In this document: positions 9,501 to 15,572 of the stretch, in pieces
Position numbering within the stretch: position 1 is the stretch's first letter
Layout: each line of letters begins with the position of its first letter
Origin: Nitrospirota bacterium
GTDB lineage: Bacteria > Nitrospirota > Thermodesulfovibrionia > Thermodesulfovibrionales > Magnetobacteriaceae
Direction: 5' to 3'
NCBI GenBank assembly: GCA_015233015.1
Contig: JADFYO010000028.1
Location: forward strand, 1-44,278
DNA length: 44,278 nucleotides
The notes under the pieces: model-generated
Databases searched by the model: none
Seen by the model: the letters and a program-made list of their open reading frames with translations, nothing else
Told to the model about the DNA's origin: nothing
Translations under genes and position numbers: made by a program

Positions 9501-10791
9501 ACAGGAGTTTTTTTGACCAGCACGGGTTAAGCCTTATAATCTCCATACACGTGCGAATATTTTCTATGTGCGCTGAGTTGCCTATTATCTGCCAGTCGCT
9601 GCCGATACCCCCGAAATCAGGCGTTTGAAAGCCAAGGGTGATAACCGCGTGGTTAAAAAAATTTACAAGCATGCTGTCATTACTTTCATAAACGCCCATA
9701 CCCATATTGAGTACGCAGCGCAATACCGTGTTTGGGTATTGCAGAACAGTATTTTTCAGAATATCAAATGTCTTCTGGATCAGGGTCTTGTTATCTTCGT
9801 AGTGTTCGTGAGTGATAATGTATTTGATTATCCTGTTAATCTCCCTGATAGTCTCTTCGTGAATCGCCGAAAGCCCCTGAGTGTTCATTATGTGAAATAG
9901 AAAGATTAGCTCGTACTGGCGCTGCAGCTTTTCATCCAAATGGCTTTGGCATATTATCGATGGGATTTTATTGAAATGAGCGACAATGTCCCCGAACCCC
10001 GGCAGCTCTGTCATTTCTTTAAGGTTATCTCGCAAACAACTGTTATTATTGATTTCATTAAGACGAGTGATATACCTGTTAATTCCCTCGTGGGAGATAG
10101 GGTCGAATATCTCAGAGTTGAATATCTCCGGTATCGATGGTTTTATTTCCCTGCCAACTTCCTCGGTGAACCAGTCTCTTGGATTTTTTTCTGTAAGCCA
10201 GTACGAGTAGGTAAACCTAAGATAATGAAGCATCAGGGAGTTAATTGCTGTGAACTGTGAATCGTCTGTTACAGCGTCATAGAAGTTGTTGGCAAGTTTA
10301 TTTAAGCGGTAGTGGCTCTTGGCAATGATAATGAAACGCTTGCCGGGAAGGGCGTCCGCCATGTTGAAGCCATGATTAATGACCGGGAGATATTTTTCGA
10401 TAAGTATGTCCTTAGGGGTATCCTTAATTAATTTCTGACTGAAAAGGTAATATAGGCTGAAGGCATCTGAAGAGACCTGTTGATCTTTAGAGCTGTTGAG
10501 GGCCTCAAATATCGTATTCATGTAGAGCATAGCCGCCGCCGGCCCTTCCGGGTGGGCAGTGAGTTCGTAGAAATATCCAAGTGAATACGTCCATGTCTCT
10601 TTAACGATATACTGCCAGTTCTTGTATGGATGGCAGAGTTCTTTAAGATATGTGGTGATACCTTCCTGAAGGCCGAAATAGCGCGCCATGACTTCCTGTA
10701 TTGGTTTATATTTATCGTCAATGGCCACATCGACACTGTAATCGGCAATATTTATTTGCAGTGCCCGCGAGGATTTTGCATTTTCTATCAT
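6586..10791 (-). CDS. PPDK-like ATP-grasp/phosphohistidine protein with a large unknown N-terminal region
   Basis: The 1401-residue protein ends in two domains of the pyruvate phosphate dikinase/PEP synthase superfamily. The ATP-grasp domain spans roughly residues 905-1260, with KGFNLMRM and VRSGSAISQPGMLDS, the latter closest to PPDK. The swivelling phosphohistidine domain spans about 1290-1390, with GGATSHAAIVA and phosphorylatable His1338. The C-terminal PEP-binding barrel of true PPDK is missing. Residues 1-900 are mostly helical and unrecognised. It could therefore transfer a phosphate from ATP through the His to an unknown acceptor, as glucan-water dikinases and rifampin phosphotransferases do; that is inference. 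It opens the unit with GAPDH and the UMF1 transporter. No Shine-Dalgarno is visible, and a -10 box lies 6 bases before the ATG. Confidence 0.85.
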   Translation of the reverse strand: MIENAKSSRALQINIADYSVDVAIDDKYKPIQEVMARYFGLQEGITTYLKELCHPYKNWQYIVKETWTYSLGYFYELTAHPEGPAAAMLYMNTIFEALNSSKDQQVSSDAFSLYYLFSQKLIKDTPKDILIEKYLPVINHGFNMADALPGKRFIIIAKSHYRLNKLANNFYDAVTDDSQFTAINSLMLHYLRFTYSYWLTEKNPRDWFTEEVGREIKPSIPEIFNSEIFDPISHEGINRYITRLNEINNNSCLRDNLKEMTELPGFGDIVAHFNKIPSIICQSHLDEKLQRQYELIFLFHIMNTQGLSAIHEETIREINRIIKYIITHEHYEDNKTLIQKTFDILKNTVLQYPNTVLRCVLNMGMGVYESNDSMLVNFFNHAVITLGFQTPDFGGIGSDWQIIGNSAHIENIRTCMEIIRLNPCWSKKLLSALIVNLSLSGVIIKDTDLFPRDITYFLNADIRLVYNLVKQLMRLFPSYFNELGAEGQLRDISTRMDEACKRHDALIHFLRKQSHVESSNKILSVVEAALEFWRTRDKAVLKQYLPPDIYAEQENSGQYVDGVHMVINQIFQLKGLREVSDLLTIGDDYFGGILSAVGQDYAADVEKVALTISFYKLLHQKYSASFSEIDSVIAQVHTSAFPKLDNLVKAISEPNAYDKLNGVLEHLVKLKELIQSPLHFEVREDIYRKRHISTEIPSMYGSYHEVKFDALGLTFRLETLVNTLFEELIEGFDLSFITRATFHRIYDYLKLYKKALTIDGIATREFDRQLYMLEAALSVRGFTFSQFVDIFKELAHVIRNIVNDYFNNMHMETLKVILEAMPKEKLLLKYQADVLDDAGLFHRVSEVFLRDSIASSLGLQSLDLFITRILSTLWHEAERIPAGKHHLLVTYNPDNAVTSIVEPLAKVSNVIHMGNKGFNLMRMKTLGLRVPPGFLITTDAFKCRELFDIYEAADRNFKERMDVEVARLEKLTGREFGNPQNPLLVSVRSGSAISQPGMLDSYLNVGMNETIVRGMIETTGRDWFVWDCYRRFIQHYGMSFGLDRDSFDAIINLYKEQYNVYFKKEFTPAQMREITMSYKDFVIGRGIRLEERPKEQLYIAIRKVLDSWDTDKAKSYRRIIGISDDWGTSVTVQRMVYGNIGDKSGSGVLFTHNPKLSEYELRPWGDYAICVQGDDIVSGLVQTHALSVNQARRENRPVENSLERLFPEVYEELVETARFLIEDRLWNPQDIEFTFEGEHKESVYILQSRDMEIREKQHEHTLMVTHELSQRLLGHGIGVSGGAMAGRVVFTIEDIRYYREAEPKTPLILIRRDTVPDDINEVSASDGLLTARGGATSHAAIVAYRLGKTCVVGCVDMLFYEKEKRFVLNNRTIVSGDFITIDAAEGGIYEGEMEIINMEMC

Positions 10792-10797
10792 CGCGCT

Positions 10798-10806
10798 ATT
10801 ATATCA
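10798..10806 (-). promoter_or_regulatory. extended -10 promoter, apparently leaderless, for the PPDK-like gene
   Basis: On the minus strand TGATATAAT is a perfect extended -10 element. Six bases separate TATAAT from the ATG at 10791, so the predicted first transcribed base is the A of the start codon. The -35 region is poor, as expected for extended -10 promoters. Confidence 0.55.
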
Positions 10807-10895
10807 CACAATGTGGTGGTTTTGGGAAAGGGCTTTGCAGAGGAAATAATTTTATTACTATGACGCAGAGCGGGAGGGCCGGGGGCAAACCTGTC

Positions 10896-10925
10896 TTGAC
10901 ATTCGCTGCCGCTAAATATTATAGT
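10896..10925 (+). promoter_or_regulatory. sigma70-type promoter, apparently leaderless, for the small membrane protein
   Basis: TTGACA (10896-10901) is followed after 18 bases by TATAGT (10920-10925). The ATG at 10932 follows exactly six bases later. Confidence 0.5.
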
Positions 10926-10931
10926 TTTCTT

Positions 10932-11189
10932 ATGGATTCAGGAGTCAGGAAACGCATAGTAAAGGTCATTTGGTATGGTCTTCTGACCGGGTTTATTGGC
11001 GGCCTTGCCGTGTTTTTTCTTATGCTTCCTGTCGGGGTATTGCTTCATGTGATGGGGATTAAGGTACTATTGTACATTTCTAAAGGCGGGATTTTCTCGC
11101 TGCGTTATACGCTTGTCGCCTTGCAGGCAGTTATAGCTGCCGCCGGCATCGCCTATTTCACATGGAAAGAATTTTATAAAAAAAGTTGA
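10932..11189 (+). CDS. small membrane protein with two or three hydrophobic helices
   Basis: From the ATG at 10932 the product is 85 residues: a short basic N-terminus (GVRKRIVK), a hydrophobic hairpin (about residues 13-50), a short loop, a further helix (VALQAVIAAAGIAYF) and a basic end. No family is recognised. The start is uncertain. An in-frame ATG at 10860 would give 109 residues, but it lies upstream of the best promoter in the region (TTGACA-N18-TATAGT), which places the transcript start at about 10932. Neither start has a well-spaced Shine-Dalgarno. It is divergent from the PPDK-like gene and is followed by the DsbC/G-like gene. Confidence 0.55.
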   Translation: MDSGVRKRIVKVIWYGLLTGFIGGLAVFFLMLPVGVLLHVMGIKVLLYISKGGIFSLRYTLVALQAVIAAAGIAYFTWKEFYKKS

Positions 11190-11239
11190 CTAAAACGATA
11201 TTATTTTTATATCGTACGTGCTGGACGTTTAAATACTTC

Positions 11240-11248
11240 TGGTAAAAT
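11240..11248 (+). promoter_or_regulatory. extended -10 element before the DsbC/G-like gene
   Basis: TGGTAAAAT matches TGnTATAAT with one mismatch and lies 25 bases before the start codon. A 7-base-pair inverted repeat (11195-11201 with 11209-11215) sits just upstream. Confidence 0.35.
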
Positions 11249-11273
11249 ATGCCTGTGACGGAGGATTATCGCT

Positions 11274-11795
11274 ATGTATAGAAAGTTTATAATATATCTG
11301 TTTACGGCGGCGTTTATATTGGCCGCTGTTTCAGCGGGCGCGGAGCAGCCTGTGATACCACAGCACGCCGGAACCATTCCTACCGACAACGCCATACGTA
11401 TCGGCATTGGCAAAAACACTGTAATCGAATTCGAAGACCCTGATTGTCCTTTCAGCAGGAGGCTCTCCGGTTATATGAGTAACAGGCCGGATGTAACGCG
11501 GTATGTGTTTTTTATTCCCGCTGAACGAATTCATCCAAACGCAATGGATAAGGCCAGATTCATCCTCTGCTCAAAAAACAGCGCTCAGACCTTTATAGAC
11601 GTTATGAACGGTAAATACGACAAAACACTTCCCCCTGTTTGTAAGGATGAACAAGTCGAAAAGACACTTAAAGCGCATAAGGAATTGGGGGATAAACTTG
11701 GCGCCTCGGCCACGCCTTATTTAATAATAAACGGCACATATATACTTGGCGCAGATATCGAGAAGATAGAGGGTGTCATAGGCCCGGCCAGATAG
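11274..11795 (+). CDS. periplasmic DsbC/DsbG-like thioredoxin-fold protein with a CxxS site
   Basis: The 173-residue precursor starts with a Sec signal peptide (residues 1-23, ending SAGA), so it should be periplasmic. The thioredoxin-like core has FEDPDCPFSRRL, in the place of the FTDxxCxxC site of DsbC/DsbG, and a cis-Pro loop ATPYLIING (Thr147-Pro148). The second active-site Cys is Ser61, leaving Cys58 as a monothiol. Cys99 and Cys123 could partner it. A CxxS site often favours isomerase, thiol-protecting or glutathione-linked chemistry over oxidation; this is family knowledge, not shown here. It lacks the N-terminal dimerisation domain of classical DsbC. A GGAGG ribosome site precedes the ATG. 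Confidence 0.82.
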   Translation: MYRKFIIYLFTAAFILAAVSAGAEQPVIPQHAGTIPTDNAIRIGIGKNTVIEFEDPDCPFSRRLSGYMSNRPDVTRYVFFIPAERIHPNAMDKARFILCSKNSAQTFIDVMNGKYDKTLPPVCKDEQVEKTLKAHKELGDKLGASATPYLIINGTYILGADIEKIEGVIGPAR

Positions 11796-11825
11796 TTATA
11801 TTTGCGCGGCTCAACCCTTGGGGCG

Positions 11826-12278
11826 TCAACTCTTCCTGAAATGGCTGATTATCATCAACCCTATGCCGCATGTCAGGGCCATATCTGCTACGTTAAATGC
11901 GGGCCAGTGATACCTTCCGGCATAAAAATCAAGAAAATCCACGACTGAGCCTGTCGTTATCCTGCCGGTCATGTTCCCCGCCGCCCCGCCCAATATCAGT
12001 GACAGCGGCAAGAGGTCCTTCTTTCCATAGATCAGAAGACCGGCTATTATTACCAGAACAATAACGGTTATCACAATAAACGGCATGTTTCCCCAGTTTT
12101 GAAACATCCCAAACGCCGAACCCCTATTGCGCGCGCTCACTATGTTAAAAAACGAGGTAACGGGGATGGATTCATACAGGTGCAGTTTTTGTTCTATAAG
12201 ACGTTTTGTAATCTGGTCGGCGGCGAACACGAAAATAGATATAATAAAGTATTTCTTTGCCGACGGGTTTATGCTCAT
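11826..12278 (-). CDS. lspA: lipoprotein signal peptidase II homolog lacking one catalytic Asp
   Basis: This 150-residue, four-helix membrane protein has the LspA signatures DQITK (21-25), a NRGSAFG motif (51-57), GGAAGNMTGR (97-106), VVDF and FNVAD (128-132). LspA removes the signal peptide of lipoproteins using two aspartates, in GNxxDR and FNxAD. The second is present (Asp132). The first is Gly105: its codon on the minus strand (11966-11964) reads GGC where GAC is expected, a one-base difference. The enzyme may be inactive or altered, or the base may be an error. The gene overlaps ileS by ATGA; the ileS-lspA pairing is common, which supports orthology. Confidence 0.9.
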   Translation of the reverse strand: MSINPSAKKYFIISIFVFAADQITKRLIEQKLHLYESIPVTSFFNIVSARNRGSAFGMFQNWGNMPFIVITVIVLVIIAGLLIYGKKDLLPLSLILGGAAGNMTGRITTGSVVDFLDFYAGRYHWPAFNVADMALTCGIGLMIISHFRKS

Positions 12279-15145
12279 GGATTACCCATTTGCTTTAACA
12301 CATCGTAACATCTCTGGCAGACCTCAGGTTCGTCTTTAAGACTTCCGACGGTTGTGCTGAAGTTCCAGCAACGCCCGCATTTCTCGCCCTCTGCCTTTGT
12401 GACAACGATAAACAGTTCGGGCAGGGTATCCTCTGTATGGGATTGCTGCCTTAGTTCGTCTGTCAGGACGTTAAGCGGCAAGAGCTTGGCCTGCGATACG
12501 ATTAAAAGTGTCGGCAAATCAGATTCGTAGCCTTTCAGAAATTCGTATTGTGCATCACCGGCATAAAGTGTTACTTTAGCTTCAAGGGCGTTACCGATGA
12601 ATTTTTCTTGACGTTTCAGTTCAAGTGCCTTGTTTACTACGTCTCTGATTTTTAGAAACGTACGTAGGCGCTCCTCCAGTCCTTCGTCGATAAATCCTTT
12701 GTCGGCAATGGGAAATGCACTGAGAAATACGCTCTCTTCGATTACCATTTCATTTTTTTTCAGGGACTGCCAGACCTCCTCCGCGGTAAACGAAAGGATT
12801 GGCGCCATGAGCCCTGTGATCCCTAAAAGGATTTGTTTCATCGTCCACTGTGCGGCCTTTCTTTGCTGCGATTGTTTTGCGCTTATGTAAAGCCTGTCTT
12901 TTATAATGTCCAGATAGAACGAACTCATATCCACTATAAGAAAGTTGTACAGGTTATGAAATACGTCATGAAAACCAAAATCTCCGTATGAATTTGTGAT
13001 GCGCTCAATAAAGAGATTGAGGCGGCTTATCGCCCAGCGGTCAAGCTCTGTAAGCTTCTGAAGTGAATCTCCAGGGTCGAAATCTATGTCGAGTCCGTTG
13101 ATGTTTCCAAGCAGAAATCGGCATGTGTTGCGAATTTTTCTATATGCCTCTGTAAGGCGCTGGAGAATTTCCTTTGATATTCTGACATCGAAATTATAAT
13201 CTTCGGAGGCGGTCCAGAGCCGCAGGATCTCCGCGCCGTTTTGCTTTATTATATCATCGGGCGATATGACGTTGCCCAGAGATTTGGACATCTTTTTGCC
13301 CTTCCCGTCAACAACAAAACCGTGCGTCAGGACTGTTTTAAATGGTGCCCTGCTCTTCGTAGCCATCGAGGCAAGCAGTGAGCTTTGGAACCAGCCCCTG
13401 TGCTGGTCGCTGCCTTCAAGGTACATATCGGCAGGCCATGTGAGATTTGACCGCCTCTCAAGCACCGCGGCCTGGCTTACTCCTGAATCAAACCATACGT
13501 CAAGGATATCAGTCTCTTTGGCGAATGTGCCGCCGCCGCATTTCTTACATTTATATCCATCTGGAAGAAGCTCTTGCGGCTCCAATGTGAACCATACGTC
13601 TGAGCTGTGTTCTCTGAATTGCGCCACGATTTTATCAAGCACTACCTTATCAGTTACCACTTCGCCGCACTCCTTACACAGTAACAGGGCAATCGGCACA
13701 CCCCACGTGCGCTGTCTTGATATGCACCAATCAGGGCGGTTTTTCACCATCGCATAAATCCTGTCTTTCCCCCATGAGGGCACCCATGTAACCTTGTCGA
13801 TTTCTTCGACGGCGCGTTTTTTTAGTTCGACGTGTTCCATTGAGATAAACCACTGCTCGGTCGCGCGGAATATGACGGGTTTCTTACATCGCCAACAGAT
13901 CGGGTAGGAATGCTTGAAATCATCGGTGCTACCCGTAAGGTAGGTATGGTTATTTTTCAATGTGTCAATGATTTCCTTGTTCGTGTTCTTATCAAGGACG
14001 AATTTCCCTTTGAGAACTAATTCCCCTTTGAGATTTTCTTCCGCTGCGTCAGTAAACTTGCCTCTATCGTCAACGGGGACATATATATCAAGGCCATATT
14101 TGATTCCAACCCTGTAATCATCCTCACCGTGACCTGGGGCGATGTGAACGACACCTGTGCCGACTTCTGTTGTAACGAAATCGCCCAAGACTACCTGCGA
14201 CAGCCTGTCAATAAACGGGTGATGGGCATTAAGACCTTCAAGTTCTTTACCTTTTACCTGTTTAATTATTGTGCTGTTTCTTCCTATAATCAAGAGTTTT
14301 TCGAGAACTTTTTCGAGTAGCTGTGCGGCAACAATGTAGGATGCCTCTTCAGCGTCGACAACCACGTAGTCAATATCGGGATGGACAGCAAGTGCGAGAT
14401 TCGCTGGCAGCGTCCACGGGGTCGTTGTCCATATGACAATAAAAACATCTTTATCGGGTTTATTCCCGAATAATTTAATCACACTATCATCATCCAGTTT
14501 GAATTTAACATATATCTCTGGCGATGGTATAAGGTCATATTCCACTTCGGCCTCGGCAAGGGCGGTAACACAAGTCGGACACCAATGGACTGGTTTCTTT
14601 CCCCTATAAACGTACCCCTGAGTTACAATCTTGAAAAACTCCGCCACGATGTCGGCCTCGTAGTCGTAGTCCATTGTGATATATGGGTTAGACCAGTCGC
14701 CGAATACGCCGAGGCGTATGAACTCAGCCCTTTGGATGTCAATAAACTTCTGCGCGTAGGAGCGGCAGTGAGCGCGTTTTTCGATTATAGTAACAGAGTG
14801 TTTCTTTGACCCAAGCTCCTTGTCGGCCTGAAGCTCGATGGGAAGGCCGTGGCAGTCCCAACCGGGGACGTACGGTGAGTAATGGCCGTTCATAGTGTGA
14901 AATTTAACAATGATGTCCTTGAGGATTTTATTGAGGGCGTGCCCGATGTGGATATGCCCGTTTGCATAGGGCGGGCCGTCGTGTAGGATATATGCAAGTT
15001 TATCCCTGTTTTTCTCATCCATCTTCCCGCGAATATCGCTATCTTTCCAGAAGGCCAGAAAATCCAGCTCCCTCTGCGCAAGGTTCGCCTTCATGGGGAA
15101 ATCTGTATCGGGCAGATTCAGCGTGTCTTTAAAGTCTTTTGCCAT
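12275..15145 (-). CDS. ileS: isoleucyl-tRNA synthetase
   Basis: The protein is about 956 residues, the usual bacterial IleRS size. It has the class I HIGH motif in GPPYANGHIHIGHA, the editing (CP1) domain with TTPWTLPAN, the KMSKS motif in KGKKMSKSLGN, and a C-terminal zinc finger (CGRCW ... CQRC). It charges tRNA-Ile in the cytoplasm. The start is uncertain. ATG 15145 is chosen because it begins with the typical MAKDFKDTLNLP; a GTG at 15163 is possible. No Shine-Dalgarno precedes either. The stop overlaps the lspA start (ATGA). No tyrosine-type or mupirocin-resistance features were noted. Confidence 0.95.
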   Translation of the reverse strand: MAKDFKDTLNLPDTDFPMKANLAQRELDFLAFWKDSDIRGKMDEKNRDKLAYILHDGPPYANGHIHIGHALNKILKDIIVKFHTMNGHYSPYVPGWDCHGLPIELQADKELGSKKHSVTIIEKRAHCRSYAQKFIDIQRAEFIRLGVFGDWSNPYITMDYDYEADIVAEFFKIVTQGYVYRGKKPVHWCPTCVTALAEAEVEYDLIPSPEIYVKFKLDDDSVIKLFGNKPDKDVFIVIWTTTPWTLPANLALAVHPDIDYVVVDAEEASYIVAAQLLEKVLEKLLIIGRNSTIIKQVKGKELEGLNAHHPFIDRLSQVVLGDFVTTEVGTGVVHIAPGHGEDDYRVGIKYGLDIYVPVDDRGKFTDAAEENLKGELVLKGKFVLDKNTNKEIIDTLKNNHTYLTGSTDDFKHSYPICWRCKKPVIFRATEQWFISMEHVELKKRAVEEIDKVTWVPSWGKDRIYAMVKNRPDWCISRQRTWGVPIALLLCKECGEVVTDKVVLDKIVAQFREHSSDVWFTLEPQELLPDGYKCKKCGGGTFAKETDILDVWFDSGVSQAAVLERRSNLTWPADMYLEGSDQHRGWFQSSLLASMATKSRAPFKTVLTHGFVVDGKGKKMSKSLGNVISPDDIIKQNGAEILRLWTASEDYNFDVRISKEILQRLTEAYRKIRNTCRFLLGNINGLDIDFDPGDSLQKLTELDRWAISRLNLFIERITNSYGDFGFHDVFHNLYNFLIVDMSSFYLDIIKDRLYISAKQSQQRKAAQWTMKQILLGITGLMAPILSFTAEEVWQSLKKNEMVIEESVFLSAFPIADKGFIDEGLEERLRTFLKIRDVVNKALELKRQEKFIGNALEAKVTLYAGDAQYEFLKGYESDLPTLLIVSQAKLLPLNVLTDELRQQSHTEDTLPELFIVVTKAEGEKCGRCWNFSTTVGSLKDEPEVCQRCYDVLKQMGNP

Positions 15146-15153
15146 TGCATTGG

Positions 15154-15183
15154 AAATTAACACTCTCAGGTTGTAAAAGTCAA
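15154..15183 (-). promoter_or_regulatory. possible promoter of ileS
   Basis: On the minus strand TTGACT (15183-15178) is followed after 18 bases by TAATTT (15159-15154), eight bases before the ATG at 15145. If used, the leader would be at most one or two bases. Confidence 0.3.
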
Positions 15184-15236
15184 GATTGAAAACGGCTGGT
15201 CATGACTGAATTAATGTCCACTACTGACATCACAGC

Positions 15237-15572
15237 TCACTTGTCACTTGTCAGACCACTCCATAGATGAGCTATTTTGAACGAATTCTTTATTTCCCGC
15301 ATCGCATCGTCAACAGATACGCTTTCCGATGGCAGCGTAAACGAAAAAAGTTCGGCATCCACCGTGCCTTCATTGCTGTCCCCGGAAAGAAGACTTTCTA
15401 TCATCACTGTAAAAGACGTTAAGTAGCGGTAGGCCTCGTCTATCTCCCTGAACTTATCAGGATTAAATTCAGGCGGATAACGCTTTACAAGCTTGTAATA
15501 CGTGGATTCTATCTCTTCTTTCCCTGCCGCTGAGGAGAGCTTCAATATGTTCAGTGCTGTGTCTCTTGTCAC
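15237..15572 (-). CDS. J-domain-like protein without the HPD tripeptide
   Basis: Residues 1-55 of this 111-residue protein resemble a J domain: helix I-II (ALNILKLSSAAGKEEIESTYYKLVKRY), then FNPDKFREIDEAYRYL, the usual end of helix III. The HPD tripeptide needed to stimulate Hsp70 ATPase is replaced by PPE (residues 33-35). The C-terminal half has no recognised domain. It is the last gene of the GrpE-Hsp70 operon and starts on a GTG overlapping the stop of the 667-residue gene (GTGA). This location makes a chaperone link likely. It may bind Hsp70 without activating it, or act as a scaffold. Family-level function is inferred. Confidence 0.75.
   Translation of the reverse strand: MTRDTALNILKLSSAAGKEEIESTYYKLVKRYPPEFNPDKFREIDEAYRYLTSFTVMIESLLSGDSNEGTVDAELFSFTLPSESVSVDDAMREIKNSFKIAHLWSGLTSDK

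Noticed and set aside
13266-13757. 163-codon plus-strand open frame inside ileS
   Set aside because: It is antisense to a conserved synthetase region that includes the KMSKS motif, so it is a shadow.
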